Below, in pieces: positions 1-9,841 of a DNA stretch of 64,000 nt. Position numbers and translations under genes: made by a program. The stretch is taken from contig NZ_CP053939.1 of assembly GCF_013267835.1 (NCBI RefSeq), positions 310,001-374,000 on the forward strand, given 5' to 3'. The notes under the pieces were generated by a model. The model was given only the letters and a program-made list of their open reading frames with translations, was not told the DNA's origin and did no database searches. Source of the stretch: Neisseria mucosa. GTDB lineage: Bacteria > Pseudomonadota > Gammaproteobacteria > Burkholderiales > Neisseriaceae. Positions within the stretch are counted from its first letter, which is position 1, and the number at the start of each line of letters is the position of its first letter.

Positions 1-300
1 AGCCCTGTTGCAGAACGCGTTGAAGTACATACCCATATTAACGACAACGGCGTTATGCGTATGCGCGAAGTTAAAGGCGGCGTGCCTTTGGCTGCAAAAG
101 GCGTAACCGAGCTGAAACCGGGCAGCTACCACGTTATGTTCATGGGTCTAAAAAAACAATTGAAAGAAGGCGAAAAAGTGCCTGTAACCCTGAAATTCAA
201 AAACGCCAAACCTCAAACTGTCGAGCTGGAAGTGAAAACCGCGCCTAAAACCGAAATGCAGCACGACCACGGCGCACACGGTGGCGCACATCAGCACTAA
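1..300 (+). CDS. Periplasmic copper chaperone, PCu(A)C family (5' truncated by window edge)
   Basis: The reading frame is open from base 1, so the start and any signal peptide lie outside the window. The visible 99 residues match the second half of the PCu(A)C (DUF461) family: a VHTHINDNGVMRMR stretch, a GxxxLxPGSYHVMFMGLK segment carrying His and Met ligands, and a final beta strand. Family members bind Cu(I) in the periplasm and hand it to cuproenzymes; the neisserial homologue AccA serves the nitrite reductase AniA. The C-terminal tail is rich in His (HDHGAHGGAHQH), which probably adds copper-binding capacity. An inverted uptake-sequence terminator follows 19 bases after the stop. Family call is firm; the exact partner enzyme is inferred. 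Confidence 0.85.
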   Translation, partial: SPVAERVEVHTHINDNGVMRMREVKGGVPLAAKGVTELKPGSYHVMFMGLKKQLKEGEKVPVTLKFKNAKPQTVELEVKTAPKTEMQHDHGAHGGAHQH

Positions 301-318
301 TTGCTTGAATTTGCATAT

Positions 319-358
319 AAAGGCCGTCTGAAAGTCATTGGGCTTGCAGACGGCCTTT
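319..358 (+). terminator. Inverted DUS terminator after the copper chaperone gene
   Basis: AAAGGCCGTCTG is complementary to CAGACGGCCTTT across a 16-base loop and is followed by a short T run. It fits an intrinsic terminator built from two DNA uptake sequences. Confidence 0.75.
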
Positions 359-426
359 TCTGTCGTCAAATCAAAATGTGCTAAAATCACGCTTTAAAAA
401 ATGTATTTGAAACCCACATTCCGCTC

Positions 427-1530
427 ATGAATACTCACAACACACCAGCAAACATCATCGTCGGCCTCTCCGGCGGCGTCGATTCATCCGTTACCGCGGC
501 CCTGCTCAAACAGCAAGGCCATCAAATCAGCGGCGTGTTCATGCAGAACTGGGAAGATGACGACAACGACGAATATTGCAGCATCAAACAAGATTCCTTC
601 GATGCCATTGCCGTCGCCGATATCATCGGCATCGACATCGACATCGTCAATTTCGCCGCACAATATAAAGACAACGTATTTGCCTATTTCCTTAAAGAAT
701 ACAGCGCAGGCCGCACGCCGAATCCGGATGTGTTGTGCAATGCCGAAATCAAATTTAAATGCTTTTTAGACTACGCCATCGAGCAGGGCGCCGATACCAT
801 TGCCACCGGACACTATGCCCGCAAAGAAGTTCGCAACGGCGTGCATTACCTGCTCAAAGGCTTGGATCAAAATAAAGACCAAAGCTATTTCCTGTATCGT
901 CTCAAGCCTTTCCAACTTGAGCGCGCGATTTTCCCATTGGGCGAATTAGAGAAGCCTGAAGTCCGCCGTCTTGCCGAAGAATTCAAATTACCGACCGCAA
1001 CCAAAAAAGACAGTACCGGCATTTGCTTTATCGGCGAGCGCCCGTTCCGCGAGTTTTTGCAAAAATACCTGCCGACCAATAATGGCAAAATGGTGACCCC
1101 TGAAGGCAAAGTGGTTGGCGAACACGTCGGCTTGATGTTTTACACGCTGGGCCAACGCAAAGGCTTGGGCATCGGTGGCGCAGGCGAGCCGTGGTTTGTT
1201 GCGGCCAAGGATTTGACCCAAAACGAACTGATTGTTGTCCAAGGCCATGACCATCCTTTGCTTTATACGCAAAGCTTGGTTATGAACGATTTGAGTTTCA
1301 CATTGCCCGAACGCCCGAAAGAAGGCCGCTATACCTGCAAAACGCGCTACCGTATGGCTGACGCGCCTTGTACGTTGCGTTACTTGGATGATGAAACCAT
1401 CGAGCTTGTTTTTGATGAGCCGCAGTGGGCAGTAACCCCCGGCCAATCTGCGGTACTGTACGACGGCGATGTGTGCTTGGGCGGCGGTATCATCATGTCC
1501 ACCGACAAGCCTGTCATCATTACTGCTTAA
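427..1530 (+). CDS. mnmA: tRNA-specific 2-thiouridylase MnmA
   Basis: Catalyses the ATP-dependent 2-thiolation of U34 in tRNA-Lys, -Glu and -Gln, in the cytoplasm. The PP-loop SGGVDSS near residue 15 activates the uridine with ATP. The two catalytic cysteines are visible at C104 (DVLCNAE) and C200 ([10 protein letters not shown]), matching C102 and C199 of E. coli. Length (367 residues) is normal. The chosen ATG lies only 25 bases before the PP-loop and has a weak ribosome-binding site; no better start is visible. It stands alone between two terminator-like DUS pairs, so it is probably monocistronic. The sulfur relay donor is not identified here, although a TusA-like gene lies at 8915. Confidence 0.97.
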   Translation: MNTHNTPANIIVGLSGGVDSSVTAALLKQQGHQISGVFMQNWEDDDNDEYCSIKQDSFDAIAVADIIGIDIDIVNFAAQYKDNVFAYFLKEYSAGRTPNPDVLCNAEIKFKCFLDYAIEQGADTIATGHYARKEVRNGVHYLLKGLDQNKDQSYFLYRLKPFQLERAIFPLGELEKPEVRRLAEEFKLPTATKKDSTGICFIGERPFREFLQKYLPTNNGKMVTPEGKVVGEHVGLMFYTLGQRKGLGIGGAGEPWFVAAKDLTQNELIVVQGHDHPLLYTQSLVMNDLSFTLPERPKEGRYTCKTRYRMADAPCTLRYLDDETIELVFDEPQWAVTPGQSAVLYDGDVCLGGGIIMSTDKPVIITA

Positions 1531-1536
1531 CACAAG

Positions 1537-1585
1537 GGCCGTTTGAAAACGAAGCGGCGGATTAAATCAAGCCTTTCAGACGGCC
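1537..1585 (+). terminator. Imperfect DUS inverted pair after mnmA
   Basis: GGCCGTTTGAAA pairs with TTTCAGACGGCC except for one T, with a 25-base loop and no T run. It may be a weak terminator or simply an uptake-sequence pair. Confidence 0.4.
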
Positions 1586-1623
1586 TCCATTCTAAAAACG
1601 ACTAAAACAAAGACTGAATCAAC

Positions 1624-3279
1624 ATGGAAAAACTCTGGCTCAAAAGCTACGAACAAGGCGTCAATGCCGAAATCGACATCACGCAATACAGCTCCATCAG
1701 CGACGTATTCCGTCAAAGTGTTGAGAAATTCTCAGATAAACCTGCTTTTCAAAACATGGGCAAAACGCTGACTTACGCCGAAGTGGGCAAGTTGGCGACG
1801 GATTTTGCGTCTTACCTGCAAAACGTATTGAAACTGCCGCGCGGTGAGCGCGTGGCGATTATGATGCCGAACGTTTTGCAATATCCGATTGCGCTTTTCG
1901 GTATTTTGCAGGCCGGTTTGGTGGCAGTGAATACCAATCCGCTTTATACGCCGCGCGAGTTGGAGCATCAGTTGAAAGACAGCGGCGCGACCACGATTGT
2001 CGTGTTGGAAAACTTTGCCAATACGCTGGAGCTGGTGTTGCCGCGTACGCAAATCAAACATGTGATTGTCGCATCGGTCGGTGAGATGTTCGGCATGATT
2101 AAAGGTGCGTTGATGAACTTCGTCATCCGCAAAGTGAAAAAAATGGTGCCGGAATACCGCATTCCCAATACCGTGACTTTTCAGACGGCCTTGAAGCAAG
2201 GTGCGGCAAATACGTTCAAGCCCGTCGAATTGACGCGCGATGACACAGCCTTGCTGCAATATACAGGCGGTACGACCGGTTTGGCGAAAGGCGCCGTCCT
2301 CAGCCACGGCAATATCTGCGCCAATATGTTGCAGGCAAAAGAATGGATTAGAAACAGCCTGCGCGAAGGCGAAGAAACGGTTATTGCCGCGTTGCCGCTT
2401 TATCATATCTTTGCCTTGACGGTAAACCTGATGATTTTTGCGAATACCGGTTCCAAAATCATCCTGATTACCAACCCGCGCGACATGAAGGGGTTTATCG
2501 GCGAATTGAAAAAAGAGCCGATCAGCGTGTTCATCGGTGTGAATACCCTGTTTAATGCGATGGTCAACCGTCCGGATTTTGCCGAAGTCGATTTTTCCCG
2601 TTTGAAGCTGACTTTGGGCGGCGGTATGGCAACGCAAAAAGCCGTGGCGGAAAAATGGAAAAAAATCACCGGTACGCCGATTGTGGAAGCTTACGGTTTG
2701 ACCGAAGCCAGCCCGGGCGTATGTTGCAATCCTTTGAATATCGAGGCTTACAGCGGCGGTATCGGTTTGCCGGTTCCTTCGACCGAAGTCGAATTGCGCG
2801 ATGCGGACGGCAAAGAAGTGCCTATCGGACAGCCGGGCGAATTGTGGGTGCGCGGCCCGCAAGTGATGAAAGGCTATTGGAACCGTCCGGAAGAAACCGC
2901 CAAAGCAATCGATGCACGCGGCTTTTTGGAGACCGGCGATATTGCCGTGATGGATGAAAAAGGCTGGCTGAAGCTGGTGGACCGCAAAAAAGATTTGATT
3001 GTGGTATCCGGTTTCAATGTATATCCGAACGAAATCGAAGAAGTGGTGGCCAGCAACGACAAAGTCTTGGAAGTCGCCTGTATCGGCGTGGCAAGCGAAA
3101 AAACCGGCGAAGCGATTAAAGTTTTCGTCGTGCGCAAAGACCCGTCTTTGACCAAGGAAGAACTGATCGATTTCTGCCGCAAAGAACTGACGGCGTATAA
3201 AGTGCCGAAAGACATCGAATTCCGCGACGAGTTGCCAAAATCCAACGTCGGCAAAATCCTGCGCCGCGAGCTGCGCTGA
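1624..3279 (+). CDS. fadD: Long-chain fatty acid-CoA ligase
   Basis: A 551-residue AMP-forming acyl-CoA synthetase that activates fatty acids to acyl-CoA at the inner membrane. The AMP-binding loop YTGGTTGLAKG is near residue 213, the adenylate motif EAYGLTEASPG near 355, and the hinge and lysine region (LKLVDRKKDLIVVSGFNVYPNEIEE, K...NVGKILRREL) at the C-terminus. Length is close to E. coli FadD (561). A DNA uptake sequence lies inside the gene at 2180-2190 and is read as FQTAL in frame. In neisseriae, which lack a full beta-oxidation pathway, the likely use is incorporation of host fatty acids into lipids; that role is inference. Confidence 0.92.
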   Translation: MEKLWLKSYEQGVNAEIDITQYSSISDVFRQSVEKFSDKPAFQNMGKTLTYAEVGKLATDFASYLQNVLKLPRGERVAIMMPNVLQYPIALFGILQAGLVAVNTNPLYTPRELEHQLKDSGATTIVVLENFANTLELVLPRTQIKHVIVASVGEMFGMIKGALMNFVIRKVKKMVPEYRIPNTVTFQTALKQGAANTFKPVELTRDDTALLQYTGGTTGLAKGAVLSHGNICANMLQAKEWIRNSLREGEETVIAALPLYHIFALTVNLMIFANTGSKIILITNPRDMKGFIGELKKEPISVFIGVNTLFNAMVNRPDFAEVDFSRLKLTLGGGMATQKAVAEKWKKITGTPIVEAYGLTEASPGVCCNPLNIEAYSGGIGLPVPSTEVELRDADGKEVPIGQPGELWVRGPQVMKGYWNRPEETAKAIDARGFLETGDIAVMDEKGWLKLVDRKKDLIVVSGFNVYPNEIEEVVASNDKVLEVACIGVASEKTGEAIKVFVVRKDPSLTKEELIDFCRKELTAYKVPKDIEFRDELPKSNVGKILRRELR

Positions 3280-3298
3280 TATACAGAATCAGCATGAT

Positions 3299-3332
3299 AA
3301 GGCCGTCTGAAAACGCTGTATTCAGACGGCCT
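3299..3332 (+). terminator. Inverted DUS terminator after fadD
   Basis: GGCCGTCTGAA and TTCAGACGGCC form an 11-bp stem with a 9-base loop, 20 bases after the fadD stop. The T run is poor. Confidence 0.6.
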
Positions 3333-3373
3333 GAAGCTTTTGCCGTTTGCCAGAATATGCTGCTTCAAGTTAA

Positions 3374-5038
<1,665 letters not shown>

Positions 5039-5050
5039 TTGATGTGATTG

Positions 5051-5079
5051 AAAAAGCACCCGTTTCCGGGTGCTTTTTT
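5051..5079 (+). terminator. Intrinsic terminator of pyrG
   Basis: AAAAAGCACCCG and CGGGTGCTTTTT form a 12-bp stem with a 4-base loop, ending in a T run, 13 bases after the pyrG stop. It is a classic hairpin that does not use uptake sequences. The inverted A run would let it also serve cah on the other strand. Confidence 0.9.
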
Positions 5080-5100
5080 GTTTTCAGACGGCCTTAGAAG

Positions 5101-5847
5101 TTATTTGTCTTCATTGACTTCGCGGTCGTTCAAAGGTTGTACGGGACGGTTGTTTTCGCCGCCGATAATGTCGCGCATGGCTTTAAACTGCGCCGCATCT
5201 GCCTGAACCGGAGTTTTTAAGACAACCCAAGTCACGTTTTCGCTGCAAGGCGGCGTTGTCAGCGAGCCTTTTAGTTGGAATGACTTGCTATCTTTAGGCA
5301 GCAGGGCTTGGATATTCAAGTTTTTCAACGTTACGGATTCGCCTGCTTTCAGTTTTTTGGCAGTAAGCGCGGACAAGGCAGGGTTGTTTTTGCCCGGTTT
5401 GAATACAGAGCCGATGACCGCCAAAGTACCGTCTTCGGCTTGATGGACGAAATGCGCTTCCATCGGGAAATGTTTGCCTTTGAAAGTATGTTCGCTCGGC
5501 GTATGGAAGTGGAATTGTTTGAAGGTATAGGTTTTACCATTGATCACGATGGTTTGCGCCTTCCCTTGCGGCGTGGCTTGAAGAGTATGGCCGTTATTTT
5601 CTACTTTGTAGTCGGCGACGTTGTAACGGTATGCCAGTTGTTTGCCTTTTACTGTTTTTGTCGTGGAGAAGTCCACTGGAGATTGCTGTTTGCCTGTTTT
5701 GCAGACAGCAAAGTCTTCACTCAAATCGCCCCAGTGTGCAGCATCGTTTTCACCTGTGTAAGACCAATGTGCATGATGGGTTTCGGCGGATACCGTTGCA
5801 GTAGAGACAGCCATTAGCAAAGATAAAAAGAGATGTTTTTTCAACAT
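5101..5847 (-). CDS. cah: Periplasmic alpha-carbonic anhydrase
   Basis: Interconverts CO2 and bicarbonate in the periplasm. A cleavable signal peptide is seen at residues 1-21 (hydrophobic core, VSA cleavage). The zinc ligands of the alpha class are present: H113 and H115 in QFHFHTPSEH and H132 in AHFVHQ. C49 and the cysteine in TTPPCSEN are positioned for the usual disulfide. The 248-residue length matches the well-studied gonococcal enzyme. The ribosome-binding site CAGGAA precedes the ATG. The gene is divergent from the porin at 6236 and convergent with pyrG. Neisseriae need CO2 for growth, which fits the enzyme's presence. Confidence 0.95.
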   Translation of the reverse strand: MLKKHLFLSLLMAVSTATVSAETHHAHWSYTGENDAAHWGDLSEDFAVCKTGKQQSPVDFSTTKTVKGKQLAYRYNVADYKVENNGHTLQATPQGKAQTIVINGKTYTFKQFHFHTPSEHTFKGKHFPMEAHFVHQAEDGTLAVIGSVFKPGKNNPALSALTAKKLKAGESVTLKNLNIQALLPKDSKSFQLKGSLTTPPCSENVTWVVLKTPVQADAAQFKAMRDIIGGENNRPVQPLNDREVNEDK

Positions 5848-6235
5848 AAGGGTTCCTGTTTATTTACATTAGGTAAAAGGAAAAATTTATACCAAATAAA
5901 TTATTGATATAAAAAAACTTATTCGTAAGAAGAAAGTTAATGATAGTGGCAATCGGAGAATGTTGGGTTGATATATGGCAAACATTTATCGAACAATCAT
6001 TTTTGATTAAATGATTTCAATAAGAGGGTTGATTGTCTTTGTTGTCACTTTGAATAAGGGAGGCCGTCTGAAATTTCTTTCAGACGGCCTGTTTTATTTG
6101 ATTATGTTGTAAAAAGTCTAAACTCTAATGAATAAAAGTGTTTCTCAAGATGAAAGTAGTTGTTTGTAGCATTAGAAAACATTAATATTGCTGAACGTGT
6201 TTTCACGAGATTTTAACTTTGTTTTGGAGAGAATA
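5848..6235. other. Divergent intergenic region between carbonic anhydrase and porin genes
   Basis: 388 bases, AT-rich, with no convincing reading frame. It must hold the promoters of both flanking genes, yet a DUS hairpin (6061-6098) lies in the middle with no gene upstream of it. No clear promoter pair could be assigned with confidence. Confidence 0.6.
6061..6098 (+). terminator. Orphan inverted DUS hairpin with T run
   Basis: AGGCCGTCTGAAA and TTTCAGACGGCCT form a perfect 13-bp stem with a 4-base loop, followed by GTTTTATTT. It looks like a good terminator, but neither neighbouring gene runs into it because both point away. Confidence 0.6.
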
Positions 6236-7351
6236 ATGAAAAAATCGATTATCGCTTTGGTTATTGCCGGTTTGCCGCTGGCTGCATCTGCAGAAGTGAT
6301 TCTGTATGGTCAAATCAAAAGCAGCGTGACCGTCGGTCAGGTCAAAATCAAAGGTGACGCAGGTTCTGAAACCAGCTCTACCGCAACCAGCATCAATGAC
6401 AATACCTCCCGCATCGGTTTCAAAGGCAGCGAGAACTTGGGCGGCGATTTAAAAGCCATTTGGCAAGTTGAACAAAAAACGGCCATTACCGGCGGTTCCC
6501 AAGGTTTTGCCACTCGTGACTCCTTCATCGGCCTGCAAGGTAACTTCGGTAAGATTCGCGCCGGTAAACTCAGCAATATGTTGAACGAAATGGACACCAT
6601 CGATCCATGGATGTACAAAACCAATGCCGCAGGCTTGGGCATCTTTACCCGTACCGGCAATCGTAACGCCGCCGTACGCTACGACAGCCCGGATTTCGGC
6701 GGATTCAAATTCAACGTGTCTTACGCACCGCGCGACAACCGCAATCCTTCAGACAAATACACGCACTCCAAACCGGCCAAAGACCAATACACCGGCGGCG
6801 TGAGTTTCTCTAAAAACGGCTTTACCGCCAATGCGGCTTACGGCCACTACAACGGTGCGTACACCGACAAATCAGGCAAAGTCAAAGCGGCGCAAATCGC
6901 CAAAGTCGAAACTTATTACGATAAAGACAATCTCTTTGTCGGTGGCGGCGTACACTATGCCAAAGGTCATGAGACAGGCAACGAATATTTAGGTTATTTC
7001 ACCGATGGTTTTAATCAGTACAAGGGTAGTGACATTACTGCCGACTCAGGTAAAGAGGAAGCCGTGAAAGTGGTTGATGCAGCGGTAACTGTCGGCTACA
7101 AATTCGGCAACGTGACCCCACGCATTACTTACGCGCACGGCTGGCCTGCCAAGGGCGTGAACAGTGGCGAAAAATTGGTGGATAAATTCGACCAAGTCGT
7201 TGTCGGCGGCCAATACACCTTCAGCAAACGCACCGGCGTAGTCGCCCAACTGGCGTATCTGAAAGTCGGCAACAAAACCCGTCTGACTGCAGCCAACAAA
7301 GGCGGTATTGAACAAAAAGCCGCTTCTGTGGGCCTGTATCACAAATTCTAG
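6236..7351 (+). CDS. Outer membrane porin, neisserial PorB-like
   Basis: A 371-residue general porin of the Gram-negative (beta-proteobacterial) type. The ATG at 6236 was chosen over an upstream ATG at 6188 because GGAGAG stands just before it and translation then begins with a proper signal peptide (MKKSIIALVIAGLPLAASA), cut before EVILYGQIK. The protein has alternating aromatic beta strands, a mid-region constriction-loop candidate and a terminal ...GLYHKF, the C-terminal Phe needed for BAM-dependent insertion. It resembles PorB more than the second porin at 35044. Substrate selectivity cannot be read from sequence. Confidence 0.92.
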   Translation: MKKSIIALVIAGLPLAASAEVILYGQIKSSVTVGQVKIKGDAGSETSSTATSINDNTSRIGFKGSENLGGDLKAIWQVEQKTAITGGSQGFATRDSFIGLQGNFGKIRAGKLSNMLNEMDTIDPWMYKTNAAGLGIFTRTGNRNAAVRYDSPDFGGFKFNVSYAPRDNRNPSDKYTHSKPAKDQYTGGVSFSKNGFTANAAYGHYNGAYTDKSGKVKAAQIAKVETYYDKDNLFVGGGVHYAKGHETGNEYLGYFTDGFNQYKGSDITADSGKEEAVKVVDAAVTVGYKFGNVTPRITYAHGWPAKGVNSGEKLVDKFDQVVVGGQYTFSKRTGVVAQLAYLKVGNKTRLTAANKGGIEQKAASVGLYHKF

Positions 7352-7366
7352 GCCGTCTAGAAAGAC

Positions 7367-7399
7367 AAGGCCGTCTGAAAAATTTCAGACGGCCTTTTT
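7367..7399. terminator. Bidirectional DUS terminator between porin and CNP1 genes
   Basis: AAGGCCGTCTGAAA and TTTCAGACGGCCTT flank a 2-base spacer, with T runs on both strands. It sits between converging genes and can end both transcripts. Confidence 0.8.
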
Positions 7400-7414
7400 G
7401 TTGATTAAACAGGT

Positions 7415-8026
7415 TTATTTGTCGTGGTTGCTCAGCGTGGTACCGTGACGGCCGCCGCGTTCTTTCAAACGTTGCACCAAGCCTTCGACCGTTGTCGGCA
7501 TGCCGTCGATACAGAATGCCTGATACAGCGCAGTGTGCAGGGCATCGTTGCGGCTGAACGCATTGCCGATCAGCTTCCAATCGCCTTTGCGCGGCTCAAT
7601 CCAGCGGCGGTTTACTGTATCGCCGTAAGCGAATACTTTGTAAGACGAACGCTTGTCGTTGCTGTAAGTAAAGGATGTGCGGGCGCAATAGAGGCCTTCG
7701 ACGGAGAGGTTGTCGTAGCCTTTGTCGGAGCGAACGTTCAAGACGTAGCGGATACTGTTGTCCGGCGCAGGCATGATTTGCAGGCTGCTGAGCAGGATTT
7801 TGGGCTGCTTGCCGTAGGTTTCGTTGACATAGAGGTCGAACCAATCGCCCGATTGGGTATCGGGCAGGGGCGGCAACTCGGCTTTGTGTTCTTTAAATTC
7901 TCGTGCGGCAACTTCTTCAGGGCTTTCCTGATAACGCGTGTTGGTCAGCGTATCTTTTTGGCTGAAACCCAAAGCAAATGCTTGAGTCGCGGCAAGGCTG
8001 AGAGCGAGAAGGGCAAAACGGCGCAT
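7415..8026 (-). CDS. CNP1-like exported protein
   Basis: 203 residues from the ATG at 8026, which is preceded by GGAG; the frame extends further upstream but without a ribosome-binding site. Residues 1-18 (MRRFALLALSLAATQAFA) form a signal peptide, so the product is probably periplasmic. The body, with LPPLPDTQSGDWFDLYV, the KILLSSLQIMPAPDNSIRYVLNVRS strand segment and a conserved YCARTSFT, matches the CNP1-like family (cryptic neisserial protein 1) found across beta-proteobacteria. No function is established for the family. There is no operon partner; the gene converges on the porin. Confidence 0.8.
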   Translation of the reverse strand: MRRFALLALSLAATQAFALGFSQKDTLTNTRYQESPEEVAAREFKEHKAELPPLPDTQSGDWFDLYVNETYGKQPKILLSSLQIMPAPDNSIRYVLNVRSDKGYDNLSVEGLYCARTSFTYSNDKRSSYKVFAYGDTVNRRWIEPRKGDWKLIGNAFSRNDALHTALYQAFCIDGMPTTVEGLVQRLKERGGRHGTTLSNHDK

Positions 8027-8235
8027 AGACAGCTCCAAAGTGAAAAACGGCTTTATTTTATGGGCTTGCAGGGTGGGGTGCAAGTAAGTGCGGTATAATT
8101 GACGTTAATTCTGATTAATATGACGAGTTTTCATACTAAGGACATAGCGGTAAAAATACAGGAAGGTTAATCGATCGCAAAGCAGCTTTGAAACAGCGAT
8201 TAAATCGATAATAAGATAAATGCTAAGGGGAAAAT

Positions 8236-8790
8236 ATGAAATTAGACAATGTACTAAGTGAGTTAGTAGAACTATATTCAAGAACAACCCCATTTCCTTC
8301 AAATAAATTAGAATTTTCATTTGAAGAGCTGGATATTTCATCCTCATCTTTTCAAGGGGAGCTTTTATATTATTATCAGCATGTCCAAATGAAGGGAGAT
8401 TGTTATTTTGGAAATAGTAATTTCAATTTAATATTGCTGCCTTTATATTCCGAATTTACAACAGTCGAACATTGGGCTTTGCAAGATTATGAAGAATTTA
8501 TAGATGGGAAATATCAAATTTTTGCTTGTACAGATAGTGATGCCATTATTTTTTGCGATATAACTCATTCAATGTCTCCTGTATATGCAGGAAGACCAGG
8601 AGATCCGGATTTTTATCAGTTGAGTAATAGCCTGACAGAATTTTTTATGTTTTACATTGCTTTCACAAAGATGCAACAAGAAAGAGAATTTGAAAAATCT
8701 ACTGAGTATTTTGCGGAAACAGCCATATTGATTGAAAAATATATTTCTGAAAATTCACAAAATACAGCAAAAAAATTTCTTTTACATTAA
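8236..8790 (+). CDS. SUKH/SMI1-KNR4-like protein, possible orphan immunity protein
   Basis: 184 residues, start set by AAGGGGA eight bases before the ATG. The pattern of a central hydrophobic strand (FNLILLPLY), a strand IFACTDSDAIIFCD, then SPVYAGRPGDPDFYQLSNSLTEFFMFYIAF matches the SUKH superfamily, whose bacterial members are commonly immunity proteins for polymorphic toxins. The gene and its flanks (about 8100-8830) are markedly richer in A and T than their neighbours and codon use differs (many AAA, TTA, ATA), suggesting horizontal transfer. No toxin gene is adjacent: a CNP1-like gene is on one side and a TusA-like gene on the other. Assignment to the superfamily is from pattern only. 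Confidence 0.6.
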   Translation: MKLDNVLSELVELYSRTTPFPSNKLEFSFEELDISSSSFQGELLYYYQHVQMKGDCYFGNSNFNLILLPLYSEFTTVEHWALQDYEEFIDGKYQIFACTDSDAIIFCDITHSMSPVYAGRPGDPDFYQLSNSLTEFFMFYIAFTKMQQEREFEKSTEYFAETAILIEKYISENSQNTAKKFLLH

Positions 8791-8914
8791 AAATGCTGAA
8801 TTCCATAAAATAGTTAAAAGTTAAATTTATCATTGCGTTAGTTATAGCTGAATAGTTGTGCCGCTGTTGGTAACGCGGCAATAAAACCTAACCCCAATAC
8901 ACCTATGGAGCCTT

Positions 8915-9139
8915 ATGAATACACAAACTCTGGATGTCATCGGTTTGAAATGCCCGCTGCCGATTTTGCGTGCCAAAAAAGCTTTGGCGCAAATGCAGGA
9001 GGGTGAAGTGCTGACCGTATTGGCCACCGATGGCGGTGCGCCCAGCGATTTTGAAGCGTTTTGCCGTCAGACCGGACATGTTTTGTTGGAATCGAGCGAG
9101 GCCGACGGCGTGTTCAAGCTGGTGTTGAAACACAAATAA
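8915..9139 (+). CDS. TusA-family sulfurtransferase
   Basis: A 74-residue protein of the TusA/SirA family: a beta-alpha-beta fold with the single conserved cysteine C13 in GLKCPLPILRAKK, the CPxP motif that carries a persulfide. GGAG lies upstream of the ATG. TusA proteins relay sulfur to tRNA 2-thiolation (MnmA, encoded at 427 here) or to other acceptors; which acceptor is served by this copy cannot be told. The stop codon is followed 12 bases later by the start of a lipoprotein gene, so the two are likely cotranscribed. No terminator lies between them. Confidence 0.88.
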   Translation: MNTQTLDVIGLKCPLPILRAKKALAQMQEGEVLTVLATDGGAPSDFEAFCRQTGHVLLESSEADGVFKLVLKHK

Positions 9140-9151
9140 AGGCCGTCTGAA

Positions 9152-9745
9152 ATGTCTAAAGCCGTCGCGTTGTCTGCCGTCGTATTGGCTGTTTGCCTGA
9201 GTGCATGCGGCAATGAAGGCGTTTCGCCGCAGAACGCTGCCGATTATGCTCAAAATGTAACCGACTTATTCCGCCAAAGCTGTGTGGCCGCAGACGGCGA
9301 TACCGCCCTTGTCGGCGAGTTCGCCAATGCCAACAAATTGATTTTATTGTCGAAAAAAGATATTGCCGATTTGCCTGCCGGAATGATGGATTTGGAGGCA
9401 TTAAGTATTTGGAAGAAAACGGTAAACGGCGCAGATTATTATTTAAGCCTGACTGAAGACAGTTGTAGCGTGCGTACGGCTAAAGCCGACGATCATCTGA
9501 TTTTCAAACAATTTTTGGCTTTAGCAGAAAATCCGCCGCAAGGTTTGAACGCTGAATTGCGTGCCGATAATTTGTCGGAAGCCCCGTTGCCTATGCGTCA
9601 GATTTCCTACGCATGGCGCGCGTCCGGCAGTCCGAAAGAAACCTTGCTGACCGTCAAAACAACGTCGTCCGAGCATTTTCCGGTACAGGCTGTTTTTTAT
9701 TTGACCCATCATTCTTACGACAATAAGGCCGCCGTTTTACCTTAG
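9152..9745 (+). CDS. Putative lipoprotein of unknown function
   Basis: 197 residues starting with a lipoprotein signal whose lipobox LSAC puts the lipidated cysteine at residue 19. After that the protein is soluble and mostly acidic, with no domain I recognise. A pair of cysteines (RQSCVAADG, EDSCSVRTA) could form a disulfide in the periplasm. The start codon directly abuts a DNA uptake sequence (AGGCCGTCTGAA then ATG), so the AAAGG at the front of that element is the only visible ribosome-binding site. It lies 12 bases behind the TusA-like gene and is probably translated from the same message. Confidence 0.75.
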   Translation: MSKAVALSAVVLAVCLSACGNEGVSPQNAADYAQNVTDLFRQSCVAADGDTALVGEFANANKLILLSKKDIADLPAGMMDLEALSIWKKTVNGADYYLSLTEDSCSVRTAKADDHLIFKQFLALAENPPQGLNAELRADNLSEAPLPMRQISYAWRASGSPKETLLTVKTTSSEHFPVQAVFYLTHHSYDNKAAVLP

Positions 9746-9841
9746 ACCGGTTGACGATTGGAATATCAAATCAATACAAACCATTCCGCCGAATAAAGGC
9801 CGTCTGAAACATTATCAAACCAAACCACTCGAAAGTAAGCT

